A DNA stretch of 55,991 nucleotides, taken from positions 1 through 55,991 of the forward strand of contig NZ_LZIS01000230.1 of NCBI RefSeq assembly GCF_001667015.1. Reading direction: 5' to 3'. This document shows positions 1-7,181 of the stretch, piece by piece. The position numbers and the translations under genes are program-made. This DNA comes from Mycobacterium sp. E3198 (GTDB lineage Bacteria > Actinomycetota > Actinomycetes > Mycobacteriales > Mycobacteriaceae). Position 1 is the stretch's first letter. Every line of letters begins with the position of its first letter. Below the pieces are notes generated by a model. It saw only the letters and a program-made list of their open reading frames with translations, ran no database searches and was not told where the DNA came from.

Positions 1-52
1 GTCGGCGCTCACCTCATCCGCAGCGTTGGCCTTGGCGCTGTGAATCTGATAC
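1..52. repeat. Left copy of a perfect 52-bp inverted repeat
   Basis: Bases 1-52 are the exact reverse complement of 2066-2117, and identity stops at base 53. The other copy lies inside a plausible small membrane-protein gene (2001-2198), so this copy looks displaced. It starts at the first base of the window, so the repeat may continue outside. It could be a real inverted duplication or an assembly fold-back at a contig end. Confidence 0.95.
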
Positions 53-1119
53 CCGTCAACCGGCCAACGACCCATCCCCCGCCCGGGCTGTTCGATCCGA
101 CCCGGCCCGTGCCCAAGACCACCCCGCCGGACAAACCACTGCCCGTCTTGCCGCGGCAGCGTTCCGAGCCGCCGCGGCGCACGCCGCCATCGCGGCCGGC
201 CCGCCGGCGCGGCCGCCTCAAGTGGCCGCTGACCGTCGGGGCCATCGTCGTCCTGGCCGTCGCCGCCGTGACCACCGGTTACCTGTTGCGACCGCAAGCG
301 TCGACGCCGGGCAACTCAGCGGCTCAGCCCGGGCCGCAACCGGGGCAAACCGCCCAACCGGCAACGTCTTCGGGGCAAACCGTGTTGCCCTTCGCCGGCC
401 TCAAGAACCCCGGCGGCATCGCGGTGGACAACGCCGGCAACGTCTATGTGGCCGACGCTGGCAACAGTCGGGTGCTCGAACTGGCGACGGGGTCCAACAG
501 CCCGACCACGCTGCCGTTTCCGGGCCTGGGCGGGGCCAGCGGCGTGGCGGTGAATGCCGCTCGCACTATCTACGTCGTCTGTCCCGGGAACAATCCGTTG
601 CTGAAACTTGCGGCGGGGTCCAGCAGCCCGACGGAGCTGCCGGTCACCGGGCTCAGCAGCCCGCGCGGCGTGGCGGTGGATCGCGCCGACAACCTGTACC
701 TGACCGACGGCTCCAATCGGGTACTGAAATTGGCGGCGGGCTCCACCGATCCGACGACGCTGCCCTTCACCGGCCTCAGCAGCCCCACCGGGGTCGCGGT
801 GGACGATGCCGGGGCGGTCTACGTCAGCGACAGCGGCAACAACCGGGTGCTGAAACTGGCCGCGGGCTCCAGCAGCCCGACGGAGCTGCCCGTCACCGCC
901 CTCAACGATCCGGTCGGCGTGGCGGTGGACACCGCCGGCGACCTCTACGTCGTTGACCGCGGCAACAACCGCGTCGTGAAGCTGGCCGCCGGTTCGACCA
1001 CGCAAACCGCGTTGCCGTCCGCCGGCCTGAGCAACCTCGCCGGAGTCGCGGTCGACACCGCCGGGAACGTCTACGTCACCGATGCCGGACACAACCGGGT
1101 GGTCAAGCTGGCGGGATGA
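40..1119 (+). CDS. PknD-like sensor: proline-rich juxtamembrane segment, one TM helix, six-bladed NHL propeller; kinase domain missing
   Basis: The protein has a proline-rich cytoplasmic stretch (residues about 5-62), one membrane helix (about 63-83) and six near-identical blades of 40-42 residues. Each blade follows the pattern LPF-x-GL-x-x-P-x-GVAVD, then VYV-x-D-x-GNNRV and KLAAGS. This is the architecture of the extracellular sensor of mycobacterial PknD, with the propeller outside the cell. The roughly 270-residue N-terminal kinase domain of PknD is absent. The frame stays open to base 1, but bases 1-52 are an inverted copy of DNA from 2066-2117, so the GTG at 40 lies in foreign sequence and is only a formal start. 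The piece is either a kinase-less remnant or a gene cut by rearrangement or misassembly. The fold call is strong; whether the gene is intact or functional is uncertain. Confidence 0.8.
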   Translation: MNLIPVNRPTTHPPPGLFDPTRPVPKTTPPDKPLPVLPRQRSEPPRRTPPSRPARRRGRLKWPLTVGAIVVLAVAAVTTGYLLRPQASTPGNSAAQPGPQPGQTAQPATSSGQTVLPFAGLKNPGGIAVDNAGNVYVADAGNSRVLELATGSNSPTTLPFPGLGGASGVAVNAARTIYVVCPGNNPLLKLAAGSSSPTELPVTGLSSPRGVAVDRADNLYLTDGSNRVLKLAAGSTDPTTLPFTGLSSPTGVAVDDAGAVYVSDSGNNRVLKLAAGSSSPTELPVTALNDPVGVAVDTAGDLYVVDRGNNRVVKLAAGSTTQTALPSAGLSNLAGVAVDTAGNVYVTDAGHNRVVKLAG

Positions 1120-1577
1120 CCTTCAATCGTTCGTGCCCCCCTTAAACCCATTGTGCCGCAACATGTCCGGAGGCAAATGAACATTCGCCAACCGTTGTAT
1201 TAGCGATCGCCGATCAGCGAGGCGGGCAACCGGCCGTCCAGTACGCTCAACGACCCGAAACGATGTCAACCGCGTGCCGGGGTGCGGGCGGTCACTGCCG
1301 CTCGTCCGGCGGAAAAATTCATCAGCGGAAAGTAGAGCGACGCCTGACCCTCAGGGAGTATTGTGCCTCCCACGAGTGCAATTCAGCGTGCAGGGAGGAC
1401 CTTCCCATGACGGTGCCCGATCGGCCAGACGGTGTCGTCAGGGAGGACGGCTGGCAGTGCCGAGCATGCGCATCTGCCCAAAGGCTCCAAGAATCCGACA
1501 AGGCGTAGCCCCCAACCTTGATTGATGCCAGCACAGCGGCCTCAGATCTCATCCACCTGCGAGAGAAAGCGAACATT
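1120..1577. other. 458-bp gap between the NHL gene and the DUF2510 gene
   Basis: No long coding frame is convincing here. The only candidate is a 33-codon reading frame at 1407-1508 with a strong ribosome binding site, listed separately. I see no clear terminator hairpin. Confidence 0.5.
1407..1508 (+). CDS. Possible 33-residue small protein with a CxxC pair
   Basis: The ATG at 1407 follows a GGGAGG motif at 1393-1398 with 8 bases of spacing, a better ribosome site than many real genes here have. The product is hydrophilic and contains W-Q-C-R-A-C, a CxxC pair that could bind metal. The frame is open further upstream, but no upstream start has comparable signals. No family is recognised. The main support is the ribosome site, so this is a candidate only. 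Confidence 0.3.
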   Translation: MTVPDRPDGVVREDGWQCRACASAQRLQESDKA

Positions 1578-1994
1578 ATGACTCAGCAAGCCCCGGCGGG
1601 CTGGTATCCCGATCCGAACGGTGGATCCGGCCAGATGTATTGGGATGGCCAGCAGTGGTCGTCTGGTGCACCCCCTGTGCCTCAGCAGCCTGCGTTGAGC
1701 CCTGATGCTCTCCGCGCCGCCATGGCGGAGAATCGGTCGATCTGGGTCACCAACGGCCTGGCAGCATGGTCGCTGGTGGTTGGCATTTTGAGCCTTTTGC
1801 TGGACATGTTCTGCGGCGTCGGCGCCTTCATGGGGATCGTTGGGGTGATCGTGGGACTCATCGCATTCAATAAGAGCAAGCAGACGGGCCACGGCAGGGG
1901 GATGGCGCTGGGCGGCCTCATCACCAGCGGCGTGGCGGTCGCCATCGGCCTTATCGTCGTGCTCGTCGTCGGTGGACTGGCGTCGTCAAGGTGA
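1578..1994 (+). CDS. DUF2510/DUF4190 small membrane protein
   Basis: This 138-residue protein starts with the short DUF2510 module (GWYPDP, then YWDGQQW, residues about 7-28), a proline-rich linker, and two membrane helices (about 60-85 and 105-133) enclosing the Gly/Ile-rich DUF4190 core. Between the helices lies a basic GHGRGMALGG loop. DUF2510-DUF4190 proteins are common in actinobacteria as small envelope proteins without a firm biochemical role. The ATG at 1578 is chosen because DUF2510 modules normally sit at the very N-terminus; the frame is open back to 1518 but that part does not look like this family. The next gene starts 6 bp downstream, so the two are probably co-transcribed. Confidence 0.8.
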   Translation: MTQQAPAGWYPDPNGGSGQMYWDGQQWSSGAPPVPQQPALSPDALRAAMAENRSIWVTNGLAAWSLVVGILSLLLDMFCGVGAFMGIVGVIVGLIAFNKSKQTGHGRGMALGGLITSGVAVAIGLIVVLVVGGLASSR

Positions 1995-2000
1995 CGTGAA

Positions 2001-2198
2001 ATGGGGTGGGACGAAGTGTCACTCATCTTCATCTTGATAATTGCGGTCATTGTCGCTGCTGTCGCGTATCAGATTCACAGCGCCAAGGCCAACGCTGCGG
2101 ATGAGGTGAGCGCCGACTGGAGCGGCTTACGCATGACCCGGACCGAGCTGATCAACGGCTACAAGCCGAATGCCCACACCATCCTCTCGCGGGGCTGA
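2001..2198 (+). CDS. 65-residue single-pass membrane protein, unknown function
   Basis: The product has one N-terminal membrane helix (residues about 7-24) and a short soluble tail containing DWSGLRMTR and LINGYKPN. It follows the DUF2510 gene by 6 bp on the same strand, so co-expression is likely. No family is recognised. Its middle (2066-2117) is present as a perfect inverted copy at the left edge of the window. Confidence 0.6.
   Translation: MGWDEVSLIFILIIAVIVAAVAYQIHSAKANAADEVSADWSGLRMTRTELINGYKPNAHTILSRG
2066..2117. repeat. Right copy of the 52-bp inverted repeat
   Basis: This is the reverse complement of bases 1-52, identical over all 52 positions. It is fully internal to the 65-residue membrane-protein gene, which suggests this is the native copy. 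The two copies enclose about 2.0 kb. Confidence 0.95.
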
Positions 2199-2269
2199 CC
2201 CCAACACCAGCCCCGACGCCCTGCTTCTGACAACCCACCACACCATCGCGACGCTGCTGGGCTTAGGGC

Positions 2270-2750
2270 ATGTCTGACAAATCGCCGCTCAACAACGTTG
2301 CGCGCCTTTAATCCTCGGGGTTGAAGCTCGGCGGGCGTCCGCCTGCTATCCCCGTCGTTGGCGGTGGCCCTTTTGGTCGCGAGGTTCAGGGATGACCGCA
2401 CCGATGGGACGTCGCCGCAACAGAGTTCGGTTGTGCCGTGAGGAGTAGGCCGTGTCGGCGCGGATCCGGTCAGGGCGAGTCCGAACATTCCGCCGGTGCC
2501 ACCCCTGACCTTCAGATGGTTCAGCAAATGCTCGAACACCGGGTTATCGCCTGCTTGGCCGGCACCGACGAGGATCACCAGGGGCAGGCCGGCACCATCA
2601 ACAAACTGATGGATTTTGGTGCTCGGGCCGCCACGAGGGAGCGGCCAACGCCATGGTCAGGCGGCTCGACGCGGGGATTGTTGTAATTCGACCCAGCCTT
2701 CTGTGTGGCGAGTGACGTTCATGGCATGGCGATGAGCACGCGCGGGTCGC
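2270..2750 (-). mobile_element. Decayed IS5-type transposase remnant
   Basis: Reading the minus strand and moving between frames recovers pieces typical of IS5-family transposases in order: RAHRHAM, GRSRGGLSTKIHQ, VGAGQAGDNPVFEHLL, RPRTRPDRIRADTAYSS, AVIPEPRDQKGHRQRRGSR, GGRPPSFNPEDYKARNVVER. Several frameshifts interrupt them, so no functional transposase can be made. The N-terminal part of the transposase is missing; the remnant begins directly after an IS1380-type fragment, which suggests insertion into or fusion with it. I could not find terminal inverted repeats by eye. Confidence 0.75.
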
Positions 2751-2754
2751 AGCA

Positions 2755-3000
2755 GGATCGCCACCGGTGCACCAGTTCCCCCGGGGCCATGGTCGATGAG
2801 CGCGCACAACGGGTGAAACCCGAAGCCCCGCTGATACGTTGGCGCTGCAGACTCCCGGCCCCCGAATGCGCGCACACCAGCGAGGCATCGATATCAATGC
2901 CCACCGGATGTGCGGCGTCAGCCTCATGAGCAAGTGCCCCCGTTCCCCCGCCACCATCTTCGTTAACGCTACTTCGGCAAATCGATTCTCGGTGAAAGCC
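2755..3000 (-). mobile_element. Decayed IS1380-type transposase remnant
   Basis: Minus-strand fragments in two frames match the conserved core of IS1380-family transposases: DAAHPVGIDIDASLVCAHS, then after a frameshift APTYQRGFGFHPLCALIDHG and GPGGTGAPVAILLRP. Only about 80 residues of a protein normally near 460 residues remain. The fragment ends abruptly where the IS5-type remnant begins, consistent with one element having landed in the other before both decayed. Confidence 0.7.
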
Positions 3001-3082
3001 TGAGGCTAGGCGGCACCAGTCCAACGGATGCCTGTATTCACCTGAGCGACAACGAGGATCCATGTCCGGCTTTGGAACCCCA

Positions 3083-3973
3083 TCAGCTCTCGCGTAAGCG
3101 TTCCACGATGACGGCCCGGGCGGCGCGACCTTCCGGAGTCGGCGTGAGCGGGTAGACGTGTACCAGGCCGGGTCCTTCGCGGTATTCGACGTCGACGCCG
3201 GCCGCCGCGGCCTTCTCGGCCAGCAGCCGCGCGTCGGGGTTGAGGATGTCGCGGGTGCCGCTGAAGACGGTCAGTGGCCCCAGGCCGGCCAGGTCGCCGT
3301 TCAACGGGCTCACCATCGGGTCGGTCGCCGGCAGGTCGCCGCGCCAGCGCCCCGCGAATTCCAGCAGGCCCGCGCGGGTCAGCCACGGATCGTCGACGCC
3401 GCCGATCAACGGGTTGGCCAGCGACACGTCGAGAACCGGGGAGATCAACACCGTCCGCGGCAACACCAGGCTGCGCTCGTCACGCAGCATCAGCGCGGCC
3501 GACAAAGCCATCTGCCCACCGGCGGAGTCCCCGGCCAGACACACGCTGTGATCGGCCGCCGTCTTCTCGGCCACCATCTCGACGACCATGGGCATGACCT
3601 CGGCGGCCGTGCTGAACGGCACCAGCGGGTAGATCGGAACGACCACCTGCAGCCCGGCCTCCGCCGCGATCTGCGCCGCCAAACGCCAATGCTGCGAGGC
3701 GATTTCGTTGACCCAGGCCCCGCCATGAAAATAGAAGACGGTGCCGCGCGGTGTCGCGCTGTCCTTCAGCGTCAGGGTGAAAATCGGCCAGTCCGCCCGG
3801 ATCTCCATGTGCACATCAAGGTCGGACCGCAACCGCGGGGGCGGCCCGAACGCCTGCGGAAGAGACGCCCGCTGCTCGATGTGCTCGCGGGCGCTTTCCG
3901 CACTTCGGTACGGCCGCCCGCGGGTGAGCCGGAGGACGGTGGGCAGCGCCCGGCTTCGCCAGCTCGGTGTCAC
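3083..3973 (-). CDS. Alpha/beta-hydrolase, hormone-sensitive lipase (Lip) family esterase
   Basis: The 296-residue protein carries the two hallmark motifs of the HSL-type carboxylesterases: the oxyanion-hole motif F-H-G-G-A-W and the nucleophile elbow G-D-S-A-G-G, with a late acid (SGTRDILNPD) and a late His (GLVHVYP). It should hydrolyse short to medium acyl esters. Mycobacteria have many Lip paralogues; LipO is a candidate but cannot be fixed by eye. The GTG at 3973 is chosen because it overlaps the stop of the upstream membrane-protein gene in a GTGA arrangement; a longer frame upstream reads through that gene and is not credible. The overlap suggests translational coupling. Confidence 0.85.
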   Translation of the reverse strand: MTPSWRSRALPTVLRLTRGRPYRSAESAREHIEQRASLPQAFGPPPRLRSDLDVHMEIRADWPIFTLTLKDSATPRGTVFYFHGGAWVNEIASQHWRLAAQIAAEAGLQVVVPIYPLVPFSTAAEVMPMVVEMVAEKTAADHSVCLAGDSAGGQMALSAALMLRDERSLVLPRTVLISPVLDVSLANPLIGGVDDPWLTRAGLLEFAGRWRGDLPATDPMVSPLNGDLAGLGPLTVFSGTRDILNPDARLLAEKAAAAGVDVEYREGPGLVHVYPLTPTPEGRAARAVIVERLRES

Positions 3974-4824
3974 CTGATCTGCAACCCCCGCTTGCGCACC
4001 CACAGCAGGGCGCCGACCGTTCCCGCGAGATAGACCCCGGTGGCGATGCCCAGGTGCACAAAGCTTTTCGTGTCCCGCCCGAAGACCGGCCAGATCAGTT
4101 TGGGCACCTGCGTCCACAGCACCCGGTGCTCGACCCCGTTCATCGGGTCGGCGACGTAATACAGCGCGTACGGCAGCGACAGGGCCAGCACCCAACCGCC
4201 GGTGCGGAGGCGATCGCCACGCTGGCGCCACCGCCGAAGCAGCGGCGCGACGCCCACCGGGTGCAACACCGAGATGAGGTTACCGACCCCTAGCCAGGAC
4301 ACGATGGGCACCGCGACGGTGGGGATGGTCACCCCGAGGCGCCCCGGCGACTCCAACCACAGCGTGAGGACCATCGCCGCCGCCAGGGTCGGCAGGCCGA
4401 CGATCGCAAGCAGGGCCAGGTTCTTGATCAGCATGATCCGCCAGAATGGCACGCCGTCGGCCATCGCCTGCCGGACGCGGTAGTGGTCAGCCCCGAGCAG
4501 GTTGGTAGTGGTCACGTCGGCGAGGATCCAGGAGGAGAAGTAGGTGCCGATCAAGATCACCCAATCCGAGTGGTGGCGGCCGGTCGTCAACGGCTGCACC
4601 AGCAACCACGTCGCCGCGAAGACGACGTTGGCCAGCACTCCCATCAGCCAGGTGCGAGGCGGGGTGAACGCCCAGCGGATCTCCGCGCCGACCGCCGTCC
4701 ACAGTCCTCGCTGCAGATCCTTGGCGGCCCGCCGGGCGGCGGCGGGGCGGGGGGCCGACACCCGCACGGCGGCGCGCAGCGCGGCGTCCAGTCGTGGACG
4801 CATCGTCGCCTGTAGTTCCGTCAT
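3970..4824 (-). CDS. Polytopic membrane protein of unknown function
   Basis: The 284-residue protein has an arginine/alanine-rich cytoplasmic N-terminus (residues 1-60) followed by about six hydrophobic segments. The layout resembles the membrane subunit of an export-type ABC transporter (LMGVLANVVFAATWLL, then a loop with LLGADHYRVRQAM), but no ATPase gene is adjacent and I cannot name a family. The ATG at 4824 is preferred to one 24 bases upstream because GGGGGAG precedes it at good spacing. Its stop overlaps the start of the downstream esterase gene, so the pair is very likely co-translated. The DUF1003 gene lies 47 bp upstream in the same direction. Confidence 0.7.
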   Translation of the reverse strand: MTELQATMRPRLDAALRAAVRVSAPRPAAARRAAKDLQRGLWTAVGAEIRWAFTPPRTWLMGVLANVVFAATWLLVQPLTTGRHHSDWVILIGTYFSSWILADVTTTNLLGADHYRVRQAMADGVPFWRIMLIKNLALLAIVGLPTLAAAMVLTLWLESPGRLGVTIPTVAVPIVSWLGVGNLISVLHPVGVAPLLRRWRQRGDRLRTGGWVLALSLPYALYYVADPMNGVEHRVLWTQVPKLIWPVFGRDTKSFVHLGIATGVYLAGTVGALLWVRKRGLQIR

Positions 4825-4871
4825 CTGCTCCCCCGCCGGACCGCTCAACGCCTGCCCCGCAACGCTTTTGG

Positions 4872-5327
4872 TTACCCTTGCGAACCCGGTTTCCCGATGA
4901 TGCGCTTGTGCAGCTCCTCGGTGAGGAGGTGAATCTGGCGGGTCAGCTCGAGGTCGGTCTTGAGCTCCACTTCCTGGGTCTGGAAGTCATGGTCGGCCCG
5001 GGCCTGCTGGAAAGCGGCCTGCCGGTTCTGGCCGATCATCACGAAGGTGGACAAAAAGATCGCCTCGAGCGACACCGCGAGCGTCAGCGTGGGCCACGGG
5101 TTAGGTTCCAGAAACGCCATCCACACGCCGAACAGGGCCGCGTGCAGCCACACGAAGTTCATCGACCCGGCAAACGCGGTGATCCGGTCGGCCAACCGCA
5201 GCTGGAAGCTGTCGCTGCGCCTCCTGGCCTCGCCGAGGACCGCCGGGTGGTGGACCTGCCCGCCGCGCAGCAGCCGGCGCGGAATGAGTTGCGGGGCGTG
5301 GCGATGGGCGTCGGCCTGTGTCGTCAT
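4872..5327 (-). CDS. DUF1003 family membrane protein
   Basis: The 151-residue protein has two central membrane helices typical of DUF1003: one after DRITAFAGSMNFVWLHA, and one around TLAVSLEAIFLSTFVMIGQNR. The conserved linker PNPWPTLTLAVSLEAIFLS identifies the family. The C-terminal part (residues about 115-145) is charged and helical (AFQQARADHDFQ, ELTRQIHLLTEELH), likely a short coiled coil. The ATG at 5327 follows AGGAACGG. No biochemical function is established for the family. Confidence 0.85.
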   Translation of the reverse strand: MTTQADAHRHAPQLIPRRLLRGGQVHHPAVLGEARRRSDSFQLRLADRITAFAGSMNFVWLHAALFGVWMAFLEPNPWPTLTLAVSLEAIFLSTFVMIGQNRQAAFQQARADHDFQTQEVELKTDLELTRQIHLLTEELHKRIIGKPGSQG

Positions 5328-5465
5328 GGGAGCCGTTCCTTAAGTTCGTAGGTGCCAGTGCGGGGCGCTGGCTAATGCTACTGATGCGGCTTCCGGCTGA
5401 GCCATGCCCGATGCCCCGCAGGTAGAACGTGTTACAGTTTGCCGACCGTGGCGAAGGACCTGTTC

Positions 5466-6590
5466 ATGAACCGCAAGCGCGTCGTCATCGCGGGACTGGG
5501 CGACGTCGGCGTCCTGACCGCGATCCGGCTGGCCCGGCACGCCGACGTCGTCGGGATTTCCAGCAAACCCGCGCTGGTGAGCGGTCAAGAACTCGGCGTC
5601 CGGTTGTCCCGCCCCGAGGACTGGGCCCGCGACTACTGGATCCCGTTCGACAGGTTCCGCCGCCTGGACGGGGTGCGGACCGAGCAGGCCTCGTTGACGG
5701 GCCTGGATCTGGCCGCCCGAACCGTGCTGGGCCGCCGCCCGGACGGGACACCGCTGGCCGAGGAGTACGACGCGCTGGTCATCTCGACCGGGGTCAGCAA
5801 CGGGTTTTGGCGCCGGCCGACCCTGCAGTCGGCCGCCGAGATCGGCGCCGACCTGCGCGCCGCCCATGACCGGCTGTCCGCGGCGGATTCGGTGCTGGTC
5901 ATCGGGGGCGGCGCCGCCGCCGTCAGCAGCGCCGTCAACCTCGCGACGACCTGGCCGGGCAAGCGGATCGACCTGTACTTCCCGAAGGAGCGCGCCCTGG
6001 CCGAGTATCACCCGGCCACCTGGCAACGCGTCCGCGACCGATTGACGGACCTCGGGGTGGGCGTGCACGGCGGGCATCGCGCCCGGGTTCCCGACGGCTT
6101 CTCGGGCGACGCGATCACCGGCGAACCGGTCGAGTGGAGCACCGGGCAACCGCCGAGTTCCGCCGACGCCGTGCTCTGGGCCATCGGGCGGGCGCGACCC
6201 AACACCGATTGGCTGCCGCCCGAACTGCTCGACGAACACGGTTTTGTGCGCGTGACCCCACAGTTGCGGGTGCCCGGGCACCCGGGCGTGTTCGCCGTCG
6301 GCGACGTCGCGGCCACCGACCCGCTGCGCAGCTCGGCTCGCAATCGCGGGGATGCGTTGGTAGCCCGCAACATTCGCGCCGAGTTCGCGGGTCGGGAGCT
6401 GGGCACCTTCCGGACCCCGGGACGCCGCTGGGGTTCGTTGCTCGGTATTCAGCCCAACGGGCTCGAGGTCTTCTTCCCCACCGGTCAATCGCTGCGCTTC
6501 CCGTCCTGGTCGGTCGAGCGGGTGGTGATGCCATGGGTCGTCCGATGGGGCATGTATCGGGGAGTGCGCGAAAACCAGCCGCTTCGATAG
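5466..6590 (+). CDS. FAD-dependent pyridine-nucleotide oxidoreductase (NDH-2/AIF-like)
   Basis: The 374-residue protein has a dinucleotide-binding Rossmann motif at the N-terminus (VVIAGLGDVGVL, residues about 5-16), a second one for NAD(P)H near residue 140 (VLVIGGGAAAVSSAV), and the late FAD motif in VFAVGDVAATD. This matches type II NADH dehydrogenase or AIF/FSP1-like flavoproteins that pass electrons to quinones. I see no redox-active CxxxxC pair. The first Rossmann motif has G-L-G-D-V-G instead of G-x-G-x-x-G/A, slightly unusual. Starts at TTG 5439, GTG 5448 or ATG 5466 are possible; 5466 is chosen for the AAGGA at 5454-5458. The true electron acceptor is unknown. Confidence 0.8.
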   Translation: MNRKRVVIAGLGDVGVLTAIRLARHADVVGISSKPALVSGQELGVRLSRPEDWARDYWIPFDRFRRLDGVRTEQASLTGLDLAARTVLGRRPDGTPLAEEYDALVISTGVSNGFWRRPTLQSAAEIGADLRAAHDRLSAADSVLVIGGGAAAVSSAVNLATTWPGKRIDLYFPKERALAEYHPATWQRVRDRLTDLGVGVHGGHRARVPDGFSGDAITGEPVEWSTGQPPSSADAVLWAIGRARPNTDWLPPELLDEHGFVRVTPQLRVPGHPGVFAVGDVAATDPLRSSARNRGDALVARNIRAEFAGRELGTFRTPGRRWGSLLGIQPNGLEVFFPTGQSLRFPSWSVERVVMPWVVRWGMYRGVRENQPLR

Positions 6591-6610
6591 AAAATCAGCC
6601 ACTTGGATAG
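6571..6610 (+). repeat. Tandem 20-bp duplication across the stop codon
   Basis: Bases 6571-6590 and 6591-6610 are adjacent copies matching at 17 of 20 positions. The first copy holds the last codons and TAG stop of the oxidoreductase; the second repeats the same end including another TAG. It looks like an old slippage duplication with no coding consequence. Confidence 0.8.
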
Positions 6611-6684
6611 TGGCGGACCGGGCTCGGTTGCGAGATCCTCAGTGTCCAACACAGCCAAGGGTTTTGATGGGTTGGGCGGGTGAC

Positions 6685-6996
6685 CTATTGCCCTGGCCTA
6701 AGGGGCCGTTCCATGAAACAGGTGGCGACCCACAAGTCGACTCTTTGCACGGGATTCCCGCCCCCGCCAAAGGTGCTGCCCACCGTCTTCATCGAGGCAA
6801 CGTCGTGGCTGACCATCTTCCACCCCTGTTTGCCCATGCCGGTGGCCTTTTCATCTATATACGCCAATGCATCGTTGAGTTTGCCCTGAGGGCCCGAGGA
6901 CAAAGAAGTGTACTCGTACTGCTGCGGATACCAGTTTCCATCTGACGCCAGCCACCAACCGGGACCCGGCGAAGCCTTGTTCGAAGGACTGCTCAT
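6685..6996 (-). CDS. 103-residue protein with an N-terminal WYP-type (DUF2510-like) motif
   Basis: The protein begins with a short segment G-P-G-W-W-L-A-S-D-G-N-W-Y-P, similar to DUF2510 modules, followed by a soluble region with alternating charged and hydrophobic residues (LNDALAYIDEKATGMGKQGWKMVSHDVASM). This looks like a small alpha/beta domain of the kind that carries a TxxxGWxxVS motif. No membrane helix or signal peptide is visible. The ATG at 6996 has a nearby GCGGAG. It lies 10 bp downstream of a 39-codon proline-rich frame and converges with the oxidoreductase gene. Function unknown. Confidence 0.6.
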   Translation of the reverse strand: MSSPSNKASPGPGWWLASDGNWYPQQYEYTSLSSGPQGKLNDALAYIDEKATGMGKQGWKMVSHDVASMKTVGSTFGGGGNPVQRVDLWVATCFMERPLRPGQ

Positions 6997-7006
6997 ACTC
7001 CGCAGC

Positions 7007-7126
7007 CTAGGACCCTACGCAAGGGCTGGAAGCCTGACCGAGCCCAAATTGTGGCGCGCGGTAAGGACCCACCGGATACGCGCCCGGGTACGGCGGCGGC
7101 GCGCCGGGGTCCAGCGGATGCGACAT
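7007..7126 (-). CDS. 39-codon proline/tyrosine-rich frame, possibly a truncated gene
   Basis: The frame opens with M-S-H-P-L-D-P-G and continues with P-P-P-Y-P-G-A-Y-P-V-G-P-Y, the kind of low-complexity N-terminus found on DUF4190 and other actinobacterial membrane proteins. It stops after 39 codons with no membrane part, so it may be the 5-prime remnant of a longer gene. It lies between the kinase stop (7182) and the 103-residue gene. It could instead be a short expressed peptide or noise. Confidence 0.35.
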   Translation of the reverse strand: MSHPLDPGAPPPYPGAYPVGPYRAPQFGLGQASSPCVGS

Positions 7127-7181
7127 GTCTCACTGTAAGGCCCGGCAGGCCATTTCGCCCGCGCTGGCCGCGACCGCGATC

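Noticed and set aside
1..52. The 52-bp repeat as an integrase attachment site at a tRNA gene
   Set aside because: The copies are inverted, lie within a protein-coding gene, contain no tRNA 3-prime end, and no integrase is encoded here.
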